Positions 16,783 through 25,507 of a stretch of DNA of 64,000 nt are shown here, piece after piece. The stretch comes from Kitasatospora purpeofusca (lineage in GTDB: Bacteria; Actinomycetota; Actinomycetes; Streptomycetales; Streptomycetaceae). The stretch lies in NCBI RefSeq assembly GCF_000718025.1, contig NZ_JODS01000001.1, positions 372,001-436,000 of the forward strand, in the 5' to 3' direction. The position numbers were made by a program, and so were the translations under genes. Within the stretch, counting starts at the first letter, position 1; each line of letters opens with the position of its first letter. The notes under the pieces are model-generated. The model worked only from the letters and a program-made list of their open reading frames with translations. It did not search any database and was not told the origin of the DNA.

Positions 16783-17511
16783 GTGACAGAACGGCTGCCG
16801 CTCTTCCCGCTGAACAACGTGCTCTACCCGGGCCTGGTCATGCCCCTGAACGTCTTCGAGGAGCGCTACCGCCGTCTCGTCGCCGATCTGGTCGACGGGC
16901 CCGAGGACCGGCCGCGCCGCTTCGGCGTGCTCGCCATCAAGGACGGCCGCGAGGTCGCCCCGGTCCGCCCCGAGGACGGACCGGCCGGCCCGCTGGACGG
17001 CCTCGGCACCGCCACCGGCGACCCGCTGGAGGCGCTGCACCACATCGGCTGTGTCGCGGACGTCACCTCCGTCCAGCCGCAGCCCGACGGCCGCTACGAG
17101 CTGCTGGTCACCGGCACCACCCGGTTCCGGCTGCGCTCGGTCGACGTCGGCGGGCCCTACCTGGTCGGCGAGGCCGAACCGATCGAGGAGCGCACCGGCG
17201 AGGGCTCCGGGGCCCTGGCCGCCGAGGTCGAGCGTGCCTTCCGCACCTACCAGCGGCGGCTCGCCGGCGCCCGGGAGGCCAGCACCGTCGGCCGCCAGGA
17301 GCTGCCCGACGACCCGCAGGTGCTGTCCTACCTGGTCGCGGCCGCGGCCGTGCTGGAGGTCCCGCTCAAGCAGCGGCTGCTCGCCAGCCCGGACAACGCC
17401 CAGCGGCTGCGGGCCGAACTCGAGCTGCTGCGGCGCGAGAGCGCGGTGCTCGGCTGGCTCCCCTCGCTGCCCGCCGTCAACCTGACCCGCCAGTCCTTCA
17501 GCCCCAACTGA
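16783..17511 (+). CDS. LON substrate-binding domain protein
   Basis: A 242-residue protein consisting of the N-terminal (substrate-recognition) domain of Lon protease without the ATPase and protease parts. It starts TERLPLFPLNNVLYPGLVMPLNVFEERYR, the family signature, and continues with IGCVADVTSVQPQPDGRYELLVTGTTRFRL. The helical second half ends LLRRESAVLGWLPSLPAVN. Stand-alone LON-domain proteins are of unknown role, perhaps adaptors for protein turnover. The GTG start is supported by the -10 element seven bases before it. YbaK follows 62 bases downstream. Confidence 0.9.
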   Translation: MTERLPLFPLNNVLYPGLVMPLNVFEERYRRLVADLVDGPEDRPRRFGVLAIKDGREVAPVRPEDGPAGPLDGLGTATGDPLEALHHIGCVADVTSVQPQPDGRYELLVTGTTRFRLRSVDVGGPYLVGEAEPIEERTGEGSGALAAEVERAFRTYQRRLAGAREASTVGRQELPDDPQVLSYLVAAAAVLEVPLKQRLLASPDNAQRLRAELELLRRESAVLGWLPSLPAVNLTRQSFSPN

Positions 17512-17573
17512 ACCGGCCCGACCGAACCGGCCCCACCATCCGACCCCAGCCCCGACCGACCACCGGAGGCCCC

Positions 17574-18068
17574 GTGGCCACGAAACCGAAGAAGGGCGGC
17601 CGGGGCACCCCCGCGACGGTCGCCCTGGAGACCGCCGAGGTGCCGTTCACGGTGCACGCCTACGAGCACGACCCGGCGGCCGCCTCGTACGGGGAGGAGG
17701 CCGCCGAGGCGCTGGGCGTGACCGCCGACCGGGTCTTCAAGACCCTGGTCGCCGACGTCGACGGCGTCCTCACGGTCGGCGTGGTCCCGGTCTCCGGGCA
17801 GCTGGACCTCAAGGCGCTGGCCGCGGCGGTCGGCGGCAAGCGCGCCGCGATGGCCGACCCGGCGGCCGCCGAGCGCAGCAGCGGCTACGTCCGGGGCGGC
17901 ATCTCCCCGCTCGGCCAGCGCCGGGCGCTGCGCACGGTCGTCGACGAGAGCGCGCTCGGCCATCCCACCGTCTACGTGTCCGCGGGCCGCCGGGGCCTGG
18001 AGGTCGAGCTCTCCCCCGCGGACCTGGTCACCCTGACCGCCGCCCGCACCGCCCCCATCGCCCGCTGA
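17574..18068 (+). CDS. ybaK: Cys-tRNA(Pro) deacylase YbaK/EbsC
   Basis: A 164-residue editing protein that hydrolyses cysteine mischarged on tRNA(Pro). Family features are TPATVALETAEVPFTVHAYEHDP, FKTLVADVDG with the conserved lysine of the active site, KALAAAVGGKRAAMAD and GYVRGGISPLGQRR. The GTG start has a GGAGG ribosome site. It follows the LON-domain gene in the same direction and may be co-transcribed. The neighbouring gene on the opposite strand ends 18 bases later. Confidence 0.93.
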   Translation: MATKPKKGGRGTPATVALETAEVPFTVHAYEHDPAAASYGEEAAEALGVTADRVFKTLVADVDGVLTVGVVPVSGQLDLKALAAAVGGKRAAMADPAAAERSSGYVRGGISPLGQRRALRTVVDESALGHPTVYVSAGRRGLEVELSPADLVTLTAARTAPIAR

Positions 18069-18086
18069 GCCGGGCCGCGCGGGCGG

Positions 18087-18911
18087 TCAGCCCTCGCGCC
18101 GGTCCTCCCGCCACTCCTGCGGCCGGTCCTCGCGCCGGTCCTCCGGCGGGGCGGCCGGGTGCGCGGCCGGGTGCGCGGCCGGAAGGCCCGCGCCCGGGAC
18201 CGGCGGCCCCGGGACCCAGTACGGCGGCGGGTCCTCCTCGCGCTTGCCGAACGCCGCCGACAGCGCGAGCAGCAGCACCATGGCCGCCATCGGCCAGGCC
18301 AGCACCGCGCCGTACGCCCCGAGGTCGATGTCCGCCGAGAAGTGCCCGCCGTTGCCGACCCGCCGCGCCTGGGCGACCAGGTCGCTGCTCGGCCCGAGCC
18401 AGCGTCCGAGCCCCCACGCGCCGACCGAGGCCAGCAGTCCGCCGACGGCCAGCCCGACCGCCACCGAGATCCCGCCGCCCCGCCTGCGGGTGAACAGGAA
18501 CGCGCCCAGCGCGGTCAGCAGGCCCGCCCCCAGGCCGAGCAGTACGAAGACGCTGTCGGCCCCGGCCCGCTGCTCGCCCTCGGGGTCGGCGTAGAGGATC
18601 TTGTTGCCGTCGACCACCAGCGGCACCTTGGGCGCCAGCCAGACCCACAGCGCGCCCATCACGACCCCGAGCACCAGGCAGGCCAGCACCGTGGCCGCCC
18701 CGACCCTCAGCTCGGGCAGCAGCCGCTGCGCGACCGGCTCGGCCGACCGGCCCTTCGCGGCCGTCGGGTCCACCCCGGGCGGCAGCCCGTACGGCTCGGA
18801 CGCGGGCCCGGGCGCGGCGTACGGATCACGGTCGGCGGCGTACGGGGCGGGCACGGCATCGGTGACACCGTCGGCGCGCGCGGGATCCGGAGGTGTGTTC
18901 GGTACGGTCAC
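18087..18911 (-). CDS. DUF2567 membrane protein
   Basis: A 274-residue protein with a long Pro/Ala/Tyr-rich cytoplasmic N-terminus (1-70) and four hydrophobic segments (about 73-92, 119-138, 149-168 and 201-219). The hydrophilic tail ends in short repeats (HPAAHPAA, then DRREDRPQEWREDRREG). This layout fits the actinobacterial DUF2567 family, which has no assigned function. The start is the GTG at 18911; no clear ribosome site precedes it. It converges with ybaK and lies downstream of the ABC permease on the same strand. The Arg/Asp-rich tail is unusual and may be disordered. Confidence 0.75.
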   Translation of the reverse strand: MTVPNTPPDPARADGVTDAVPAPYAADRDPYAAPGPASEPYGLPPGVDPTAAKGRSAEPVAQRLLPELRVGAATVLACLVLGVVMGALWVWLAPKVPLVVDGNKILYADPEGEQRAGADSVFVLLGLGAGLLTALGAFLFTRRRGGGISVAVGLAVGGLLASVGAWGLGRWLGPSSDLVAQARRVGNGGHFSADIDLGAYGAVLAWPMAAMVLLLALSAAFGKREEDPPPYWVPGPPVPGAGLPAAHPAAHPAAPPEDRREDRPQEWREDRREG

Positions 18912-18996
18912 GCCCCCATCGTTTCACGCTCGCCGCTGCCACGACCCGGCCACCCACCGAACCGACGGGGGCCCCGCGTGATCGGCAAGACGGTCC

Positions 18997-19809
18997 CTAG
19001 CGGCGGGTCGCCCGCCGGTACGCCCAGGTGGCCACGGCCAGCGAGACCACGCCCACCCCCGCGCACACCCCGAGGTCCGCGACCACCGCCGCCCAGTCGG
19101 GGTCCGGCCGGAACGTCCGGGCGAACGCCTCCACCCCGTAGGTCGACGGCAGCAGGTCGCGCAGCCACAGCACCGGCTGCGGCAGGTGGTCGACCGGCAG
19201 GACGCCGAGCAGCAGCGCCGCCGACATGCCGAGCTGCCCCAGCATGGTGGCGATCTCCTGCCGGGGCGCGAGCAGCCCGCAGGCCGCGCCCAGCCCGGCC
19301 AGCGCCGCCCCGGCCAGCGGCACCACGGCGAGCAGCACCCACAGCTGCCCCAGCGGCAGTCCGAACATGACCGCGCCCGCGGCCGCCGTGACCAGCGCCC
19401 CCGGCAGGGTGAACGAGGCGAACGCGGCGGCCGCGCCGAGCACCACCGAGGCGGCCGGCACCGGCAGCGTCGCGTAGTGGTCCAGGCCGCCGCTGGCCCG
19501 CAGCCGCCCGAAGTACTGGGCGAGCAGGTTGAGCGCCACGAAGGCGACCACCAGCACGCTGGAGCCGGCCACCACGTACTGGGCGGCCGAGGTCTGCCCG
19601 GAGTCGACGACGCCGCGCATCATCACCAGGATGCCGAGCGACTGGAAGGTGGCCACGAACAGCAGCGGGATCCGCGCCACCCTGGCCCGGGCGAGCTGCG
19701 CCCGGTAGACGGCCGCGAGGGCGGGCAGCAGCCGGGCGGCGGGGGCGAGCGGAGCGGGTCCGCCGGCCGCGGCCGGGGTGGTCCGCGGCGGTGCCGAGAG
19801 CAGCGTCAC
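18997..19809 (-). CDS. ABC transporter permease (ABC-2 type)
   Basis: A 270-residue integral membrane protein with six hydrophobic helices, beginning VTLLSAPPRTTPAAAGG and containing IPLLFVATFQSLGILVMM and AQYVVAGSSVLVVAFVALNLLAQ. The middle RASGGLDHYATLPVP and the late VLWLRDLLPSTYGVEAFARTF are typical of ABC-2 exporters. The GTG start (19809) overlaps the stop of the ATPase gene by GTGA, so the two form one transporter. The substrate is not shown; drug or lipid export is usual for this type. Confidence 0.9.
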   Translation of the reverse strand: MTLLSAPPRTTPAAAGGPAPLAPAARLLPALAAVYRAQLARARVARIPLLFVATFQSLGILVMMRGVVDSGQTSAAQYVVAGSSVLVVAFVALNLLAQYFGRLRASGGLDHYATLPVPAASVVLGAAAAFASFTLPGALVTAAAGAVMFGLPLGQLWVLLAVVPLAGAALAGLGAACGLLAPRQEIATMLGQLGMSAALLLGVLPVDHLPQPVLWLRDLLPSTYGVEAFARTFRPDPDWAAVVADLGVCAGVGVVSLAVATWAYRRATRR

Positions 19810-20804
19810 TTGGCCAGTCCTCCGTGGCGGCCGCCCAGCTTGAGGTACGCGTCCTCGAGGCTCGGGGTGGCCAGGGTGAAGTCGTCCAGGGCGGCGAACG
19901 CCGGGCCGGTGGTGACGGCCGAGACCAGTTCGCGGGCCTGCTCGGGAGTGGTGCGGACGGTCCAGCGGCGGCCGGTGCGCTCGGCCCGCTCGGCCAGCGC
20001 CGCCACGGCGGGGACGCCCAGCGGCGCCTCGTCCCGCCAGACCAGGTCGAGCCGGACGTCGCCGTCGACCAGTGCCTTGAGCCCGCCGGGGGTGTCGCAG
20101 GCGATCACCCGGCCCTCGTCGATCACGGCGACCCGGTCCAGTACGGTCTCCGCCTCGATCACGTTGTGGGTGACCAGCAGCACGGTGGTGGAGCGTTCGG
20201 CCCGGCGGCGCTCGACCGCCGACCAGACGGCCCGCCGGGCGACCGGGTCCATGCCGGTGGTCGGCTCGTCGAGGACGAGCAGCGGCCGGTCGCCGACCAG
20301 GGTGGCGGCGAAGCAGGCGAGCCTGCGCTGCCCGCCGGAGAGCTTGGCGAGCGGCCGGTGGGCGAGCGGTTCCAGGCCCAGTTCGGTGATCACCGCGTCC
20401 GTCGCCGCCCGGGCCCCGGTCCGGGTGAGGCCGCGCAGCCGCCCGGTGGTCTCGGCGGCGAGGGCGACGGTCAGCTCGTCGAGCGCGGTGGACTCCTGGC
20501 CGAGGTAGCCGAGCAGCCGGGCGGCCCGTTCGGGGTGCCGGACCACGTCGTGGCCGAGGATCTCGATACTGCCGGAGTCGGGCCGCAGCAGGCCGGTGAG
20601 CTGGCGGACCAGGGTGGACTTGCCCGCGCCGTTGGGTCCGAGCAGGCCGAAGATCTCGCCCTGCCGCACGGTCAGGCTGATGCCGTCGTTGGCCCGGACC
20701 GTCTCGGCGGCGCCGCCGCGCCCGGCGCGGTACGTCCTCACCAGGTCCCGTACGGCGCAGCACGGCGCGGTGTCCTGGGGTGCCCGCCCGGCCGACTCGC
20801 TCAC
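19806..20804 (-). CDS. ABC transporter ATP-binding protein
   Basis: A 332-residue ATPase partner of the downstream permease. Walker A is GPNGAGKS (residues 57-64), the signature is LSGGQRRLA and Walker B is LLVLDEPTTGMD; the switch histidine is in LLVTHNVIEAE. The C-terminal extension (from DVRLDLVWRDEAPLG) is typical of ABC-2 export ATPases. I chose the GTG at 20804 because TAGAGT lies eight bases before it; an ATG eight codons upstream is an alternative. Leaderless transcription of the pair is inferred. Confidence 0.93.
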   Translation of the reverse strand: MSESAGRAPQDTAPCCAVRDLVRTYRAGRGGAAETVRANDGISLTVRQGEIFGLLGPNGAGKSTLVRQLTGLLRPDSGSIEILGHDVVRHPERAARLLGYLGQESTALDELTVALAAETTGRLRGLTRTGARAATDAVITELGLEPLAHRPLAKLSGGQRRLACFAATLVGDRPLLVLDEPTTGMDPVARRAVWSAVERRRAERSTTVLLVTHNVIEAETVLDRVAVIDEGRVIACDTPGGLKALVDGDVRLDLVWRDEAPLGVPAVAALAERAERTGRRWTVRTTPEQARELVSAVTTGPAFAALDDFTLATPSLEDAYLKLGGRHGGLAK

Positions 20805-20812
20805 GACCGAAG

Positions 20813-20818
20813 ACTCTA
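20813..20818 (-). promoter_or_regulatory. -10 box for the ABC export operon
   Basis: TAGAGT on the minus strand is followed by eight bases and the GTG of the ATPase gene. It fits TANNNT and a leaderless start. Confidence 0.55.
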
Positions 20819-20880
20819 CGCGGTGCAACCGGCGAACCGGACAACGGGGCCCGTTCCGCCCCGGTCCCGGTCGCCCGCCG

Positions 20881-20948
20881 GGGTCGGCCGCCGGCCGCGG
20901 CCGGGTTCCCGCCAGGGTCGATCACCGACCGCAGCCGGGTTCCCGCCC
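20881..20948. repeat. Tandem duplication of a 34-bp unit
   Basis: Two adjacent 34-bp copies, both opening GGGTCG and ending CCGGGTTCCCGCC plus one base, match at 28 of 34 positions. The block lies between the ABC ATPase start and the stop of the NYN gene and encodes nothing evident. Confidence 0.7.
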
Positions 20949-20951
20949 GGC

Positions 20952-22223
20952 TCAGTCGTCGACCACGATCAGGTTCCCGCCGGGGACCCGGGTGGCGAGC
21001 TCCTTCCAGAACCCGGCCCGGATCGCGTACCGGTCGTGCTCGTCGATCTGGTCGTCCTTGTGCGCGAGCAGCCCGAACCGGGCGGCGTAGCGCAGCAGCT
21101 CGCCGTCGACCCGGTGCGGGATCCGGGGGTAGTCGGGCCACAGCACGGTGAGCCGTTCGACGTCGCCGACCCGGGTGGTCCAGCGGCGGGCGAAGACCTG
21201 GCCGACCTCGTGGGCGTCGCCGCCGATGGAGGTGATGTCCTCCTCGCGGTCGGCCCAGCGCTGCTCGGCCGTGGTGAGCTGGGCGAGGGTGGGCAGGCCG
21301 TCCCCGGCGGTGACGGCGGGCTCCTGGGCGGGCCGTTCGATCCAGCCCCGGTCCGATGACCAGCGCAGCACCGGGCCGCTCTGGTGGCGGTCGGCGGCGG
21401 TGGCCTGCCGGTCGGCGCTGCGTCCGGCGAGGTCCTTGGGGGTGGGGACGACCTTGAGTCCGACGGCGGAGGCCGGCTGGGCGCGTCCGTCGGCGACCGG
21501 GCCGGCGGCGACCGAGGCGGCGGCCGCCGCGGCTGGCGCCCCGGCGGCGGGACGGCCGGGCACCGGCTCGGCGGGCAGCGGGCCGGGCAGTCCGGCCGGG
21601 GGCGCGGCGGGCGGGGCGGCGAGGATCTTGGCGATGTCGTGCCGGGCGCCGGGGGCGGGGAACACGCTGGAGGTGTCGCGCAGGCTGAACGATCCTTCGA
21701 TCCACTCGCGGTCCAGCACCCGGCGTTCGTCGGCCTCGCCGACCAGGTCCTCGGACTGGTTGAAGTCGCCGTCGGCGGCCTGGAGCGCCCAGAGGTGGAC
21801 GACCACGCCGTGCTCCTTGGCGGACATCATGCCGGGCAGCAGGTCCCCGTCGCCGGTGATCAGCACGACGTCGGCGCAGGCCCGGTTGCGGGCGAGTTCG
21901 GAGAGTTCGGCGTGCATCGCGGCGTCGACGCCCTTCTGCACCCAGCGGCCCTCGGCCCGGGTGAGCGCGCCGAGCCGCACGGTGACCCGGGGCAGTACCC
22001 GCAGCCTCCGGTGCTCGGGCATCGGGCGGCGCTCGGGCGCGGCGTCGAACCAGTAGATCCGCAGCAGGGGGAGGCCGGTCTCGGCCTCGGCGCGTTCGCG
22101 CAGGGCGGCGATCAGCGCGATGTGGTCGACGGTGACCTTGGAGCGGGACGGGTCACCGGCGAGCAGGCTGGCGGCGGCGCCCAGCAGGTATCCGGCATCC
22201 ACGAGGACGACACAGCGGTCCAT
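20952..22223 (-). CDS. NYN (PIN-like) domain protein, putative RNA-binding nuclease
   Basis: A 423-residue protein. Residues 1-175 form a NYN/PIN-type fold: Asp9 in CVVLVDAGYLLGAAASLL, the strand VVLITGDGDLLPGM with its acidic pair, and a C-terminal strand VVVHLWAL, together a metal-dependent nuclease-like centre. Residues 200-260 are Ala/Pro-rich and disordered. The conserved C-terminal domain (about 290-423) contains RWADREEDITSIGGDAHEVGQVFARRW and looks like a winged-helix, OST-HTH-like substrate module (tentative). The start is the ATG at 22223 with AGAGGTG upstream. Conserved in Streptomyces; targets unknown. Confidence 0.85.
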   Translation of the reverse strand: MDRCVVLVDAGYLLGAAASLLAGDPSRSKVTVDHIALIAALRERAEAETGLPLLRIYWFDAAPERRPMPEHRRLRVLPRVTVRLGALTRAEGRWVQKGVDAAMHAELSELARNRACADVVLITGDGDLLPGMMSAKEHGVVVHLWALQAADGDFNQSEDLVGEADERRVLDREWIEGSFSLRDTSSVFPAPGARHDIAKILAAPPAAPPAGLPGPLPAEPVPGRPAAGAPAAAAAASVAAGPVADGRAQPASAVGLKVVPTPKDLAGRSADRQATAADRHQSGPVLRWSSDRGWIERPAQEPAVTAGDGLPTLAQLTTAEQRWADREEDITSIGGDAHEVGQVFARRWTTRVGDVERLTVLWPDYPRIPHRVDGELLRYAARFGLLAHKDDQIDEHDRYAIRAGFWKELATRVPGGNLIVVDD

Positions 22224-22411
22224 CGCGCACCTCTTTCCGCTCGCCCTCGGGGTGGGGGCTCCGCCGGGCCGACGGTGCCGGGGTGGGCGCGCTCCGCCCG
22301 GCGGCCGGGCGGGGTGGGGTGAGGGGGTGCCCGCTGCCGCCCGATCGTTGGGTCACCTTTTCCCACTGACCCGCCCGCCGAACCTCGGGCTCCGCCGCTG
22401 TCCCGCGACAG

Positions 22412-22451
22412 GCCGAAGGGCCCCGTCCGGTCGTGGACGGGGCCCTTCGGC
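22412..22451 (-). terminator. Strong hairpin terminator after asd
   Basis: A 17-bp perfect stem (GCCGAAGGGCCCCGTCC paired with its complement) with a 6-base loop ends 13 bases after the asd stop. It is one of the longest perfect stems in the window. Confidence 0.8.
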
Positions 22452-22464
22452 GGGATGCGGCAGG

Positions 22465-23511
22465 TCAGCCCCGGAGCTCGGCGGCGACCAGCTCGGCCAG
22501 CTGGACGGCGTTGAGCGCGGCGCCCTTGCGCAGGTTGTCGTTGGAGACGAAGAGCGACAGGCCGTTCTCGACCGTCTCGTCGACCCGGATCCGGCCGACG
22601 TAGCTCGGGTCCTGGCCGGCGGCCTGGAGCGGGGTGGGGATCTCGCTCAGCTCGACGCCGGGGGCGCCGGTGAGCAGCTCGACCGCGCGCTCGGGGCTGA
22701 TCGGGCGCTCGAAGCGGGCGTTGATCTGCAGCGAGTGGCCGGAGAAGACCGGGACGCGCACGCAGGTGCCGGCCACCTTGAGCTCGGGGATGCCGAGGAT
22801 CTTGCGGCTCTCGTGGCGGAGCTTCTGCTCCTCGTCGGTCTCGTTGGAGCCGTCCTCGACGATCGAGCCGGCCAGCGGGACGACGTTGAAGGCGATCGGG
22901 CGCTTGTAGACCTTGGGCTCGGGGAACTCGACCGAGGAGCCGTCGTGGGCGAGCGCGGCCGCGCCGTCGACGACCTTGGCGGCCTGCTCCTGGAGCTCGG
23001 CCACGCCGGCCACGCCGCTGCCGGAGACGGCCTGGTAGGTGGAGACGACCAGGGCGGCGAGGCCGGCCTCGTCGTGCAGCGGGCGCAGCACCGGCATGGC
23101 GGCCATGGTGGTGCAGTTCGGGTTGGCGACGATGCCCTTGGGGCGGTCGGCGATGGCCTGCGGGTTGACCTCGGAGACGACCAGCGGGACCTCGGGGTCG
23201 CGGCGCCAGGCGGAGGAGTTGTCGATGACGACGGCGCCCGCGGCGGCGGCCTTGGGGGCGAGCTCCTTGGAGGTGGAGCCGCCGGCGGAGAAGATCACGA
23301 TGTCCAGGCCGGTGTAGTCGGCCGTGGCCGCGTCCTCGACGGTGATCTCGGTGCCCTGCCAGGGCAGGGTGCGCCCGGCCGAACGCGCCGAGGCGAACAG
23401 CCGCAGCTGCTCCACCGGGCCGACGCCGCCCGGGAGGTCCGCGCGCTGCGCCAGGATCTCGCGGACCACGCCGCCGACCTGACCGGTGGCCCCGACAATG
23501 CCGATCTTCAT
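22465..23511 (-). CDS. asd: Aspartate-semialdehyde dehydrogenase
   Basis: NADPH-dependent reduction of aspartyl phosphate to aspartate semialdehyde, the branch point to lysine/DAP, threonine and methionine. It has 348 residues. Visible are the NADP-binding GIVGATGQVGGVVREIL at the start, FSAGGSTSKELAP, the catalytic cysteine in IVANPNCTTMAAMPVLRPLH, and the active-site histidine segment TCVRVPVFSGHSL. A GAGGAG ribosome site precedes the ATG at 23511. It lies downstream of dapA in the same direction (108-base gap) and is followed by a strong terminator. Confidence 0.98.
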   Translation of the reverse strand: MKIGIVGATGQVGGVVREILAQRADLPGGVGPVEQLRLFASARSAGRTLPWQGTEITVEDAATADYTGLDIVIFSAGGSTSKELAPKAAAAGAVVIDNSSAWRRDPEVPLVVSEVNPQAIADRPKGIVANPNCTTMAAMPVLRPLHDEAGLAALVVSTYQAVSGSGVAGVAELQEQAAKVVDGAAALAHDGSSVEFPEPKVYKRPIAFNVVPLAGSIVEDGSNETDEEQKLRHESRKILGIPELKVAGTCVRVPVFSGHSLQINARFERPISPERAVELLTGAPGVELSEIPTPLQAAGQDPSYVGRIRVDETVENGLSLFVSNDNLRKGAALNAVQLAELVAAELRG

Positions 23512-23619
23512 CCGTCTGCTCCTCTTGATGTCGCCGTTCGATGTCGCCGTGCACGGCCGCACTCCGCCCATCATGCCTTGTCACGGGCGTCGGACAGCCG
23601 GATATTCCACCCTGTGGTC

Positions 23620-24510
23620 TCAGTGGTCCAGACCACTGAGCAGTTCCAGCGCCCGCTCGACCTCCGCCGGCCCGGCCGGCAGCAGCGGCAGCCGCACGTC
23701 CGGCGTCGGGATCCGCCCCTGGGCGTGCAGCACCCCCTTGACCACCGCCGGGTTCGGCGCCGCGAAGGCCGCCACCGCCAGCCCGGCCAGCCGGTGGCCC
23801 AGCGCCCGGGCCCGCGCCGCGTCCCCGGCCCGCCACGCCTCGGCCAGCTCGACCCAGTGGGCGGTGGCCAGGTGGGCGGAGGCCAGGATGCCGCCGGCCG
23901 CACCCAGCGCGAGCAGCGGCGCGAACACCGCGTCGTCCCCGCCCAGCACCGAGAACCCGGCCGGAGCGGACGCCAGCAGCTCCACCACCGCCTGGTCCAC
24001 CCCGCCGGTCGCGTACTTCACACCCACCACCCCGGGCAGCGCGGCCAGTTCCAGCAGCGCGGCACCCGACAGCTGCTGCCCGGTCCGGTAGGGGATGTGG
24101 TAGAAGACCAGCGGCACCGAGCTGGCCTCGGCCAGCGCCCGGAAGTGCGCCACCGTCCCGGCCTCGCCCGGCCGGACGAACGACGGCACGGTGACCAGCG
24201 CGCCCGCCACCCCCGGCACCCGCCCGGCCAGCCCGGCCAGCTCCTCGGCGGCCAGGGCGGTGCCCGGCCCGCCCGCGCCGACCAGCAGCGGCACGCCCCG
24301 GTCGGCGCAGAGCGCCGCGCAGACGCCGATCACCGCCTGCCGCTCGTCCGCCGTCAGCGCGGCCGGCTCACCGGTGGTGCCGAGCGCGACCAGACCGGCC
24401 GCGCCCTCGTCCAGCAGCGAGCCGGCCAGCTTCTCCAGCGCGTCCAGCGCCACCGAGCCGTCGGCCGCGAACGGGGTGACCAGGGGGACGAGAATGCCCT
24501 TGAGTTCCAT
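23620..24510 (-). CDS. dapA: DapA family 4-hydroxy-tetrahydrodipicolinate synthase (possible paralogue)
   Basis: Class I aldolase condensing pyruvate with aspartate semialdehyde. It has 296 residues from the ATG at 24510 (MELKGILVPLVTPFAADGS). Catalytic residues are intact: LGTTGEPAALT (the GTTGE motif), Tyr in VFYHIPYRTG and the Schiff-base lysine in GVVGVKYATGG. The family also includes N-acetylneuraminate lyase and related enzymes. Its place upstream of asd favours the lysine pathway, but Streptomyces carry several paralogues and a divergent LysR gene hints at separate regulation. A GTG two codons upstream is an alternative start. Confidence 0.88.
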   Translation of the reverse strand: MELKGILVPLVTPFAADGSVALDALEKLAGSLLDEGAAGLVALGTTGEPAALTADERQAVIGVCAALCADRGVPLLVGAGGPGTALAAEELAGLAGRVPGVAGALVTVPSFVRPGEAGTVAHFRALAEASSVPLVFYHIPYRTGQQLSGAALLELAALPGVVGVKYATGGVDQAVVELLASAPAGFSVLGGDDAVFAPLLALGAAGGILASAHLATAHWVELAEAWRAGDAARARALGHRLAGLAVAAFAAPNPAVVKGVLHAQGRIPTPDVRLPLLPAGPAEVERALELLSGLDH

Positions 24511-24570
24511 GGCCACGATCCTGCGGCCGGGCGAACCTCCAGGTCCAGTTCATGTTTCCGACGCTTCTCG

Positions 24571-24576
24571 TAAGCT
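24571..24576 (+). promoter_or_regulatory. -10 box for the leaderless LysR gene
   Basis: TAAGCT is followed by six bases and the ATG at 24583. It lies inside the 72-base divergent gap with dapA, where LysR regulators usually bind. Confidence 0.6.
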
Positions 24577-24582
24577 GGGCCG

Positions 24583-25470
24583 ATGCTCGACGTCCGACGC
24601 CTGCGCCTGCTGCGCGAACTCGCCCACCTCGGCACCATCGCCGCCGTCGCCGAGGCGCTCAGCTTCAGCGCCTCGGCGGTGTCCCAGCAGCTGTCCGTGC
24701 TGGAGAAGGAGGCCGGCGTCCCGCTGCTCGAACGCACCGGCCGCCGGGTCGTCCTCACCCCCGCCGGACGCAACCTGGTCCGGCACGCCGAGGCCGTGCT
24801 CGAACGGCTGGAGCAGGCGGGTGCCGAACTCGCCCACGCCCGCGAGGGCCTGGCCGGCCCGCTGCGGATCGGCACCTACCCGTCGGCGGCCCGCGCGATC
24901 GTCCCGGCCGTGCTCGCCGAACTCGCCGGCTGGCACCCGGGGCTGGAGCCGATGGTGACCGAGGTCGACCCGGCCGAGGTCGCGGCGGCGCTGCGGGCCG
25001 GCGAGCTGGACGTCGCCCTGGTGCACGAGTACGACCTGGTCCCGGCCGACCCGGAACCCGGCCTGGCGGTGACCCGACCCGTCTTCACCGAACCGATGTA
25101 CCTCGCCGCCCGCGCCCCCGGCACCGTCGCCGACCAGCGCGCCGAACCGTGGATCCTCTCCCCGCCCGGCACCCTGTGCCACAGCATGGCCGTCCGGGCC
25201 TGCGAGAGCGCCGGCTTCGCGCCCCGGATCCGGCACCGGATCGACGACTTCGCCACCGTGCTCGCCCTGGTGGCGGCCGGTCAGGGCGTGGCGCTGGTCC
25301 CGCACCTCGGCATCGACCGGCCCCCGCCCGGGGTCGTCCTCACCCGGCTGCCGATGTACCGCCGCACCCGCGCCGCCTTCCGCGCCGGCGCCGGGGCCCA
25401 CCCGGCGATCTCCGCCTTCGTCTCCGCCCTGCACACGGCCGTCCCGGCCCCGCTGCGCAACTCCGCCTGA
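24583..25470 (+). CDS. LysR family transcriptional regulator
   Basis: A 295-residue regulator. The N-terminal winged helix starts MLDVRRLRLLRELAHLGTIAAVAEALSFSASAVSQQL and runs to about residue 65 (LLERTGRRVVLTPAGRNLV). The C-terminal two-lobe co-inducer domain follows from LAGPLRIGTYPSAAR. It diverges from dapA across a very short gap, the classic layout for a LysR gene controlling its neighbour; the effector is unknown. The message looks leaderless. It converges on dnaE across a palindromic hairpin. Confidence 0.93.
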   Translation: MLDVRRLRLLRELAHLGTIAAVAEALSFSASAVSQQLSVLEKEAGVPLLERTGRRVVLTPAGRNLVRHAEAVLERLEQAGAELAHAREGLAGPLRIGTYPSAARAIVPAVLAELAGWHPGLEPMVTEVDPAEVAAALRAGELDVALVHEYDLVPADPEPGLAVTRPVFTEPMYLAARAPGTVADQRAEPWILSPPGTLCHSMAVRACESAGFAPRIRHRIDDFATVLALVAAGQGVALVPHLGIDRPPPGVVLTRLPMYRRTRAAFRAGAGAHPAISAFVSALHTAVPAPLRNSA

Positions 25471-25473
25471 GCC

Positions 25474-25498
25474 GGGGGCGCCCGGCCCGGGCGCCCCC
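25474..25498. terminator. Bidirectional hairpin between lysR and dnaE
   Basis: A near-perfect palindrome, GGGGGCGCCCGG and its complement with almost no loop, lies in the 37-base gap of the two converging genes and can end both transcripts. Confidence 0.65.
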
Positions 25499-25507
25499 GC
25501 CGCAGCG

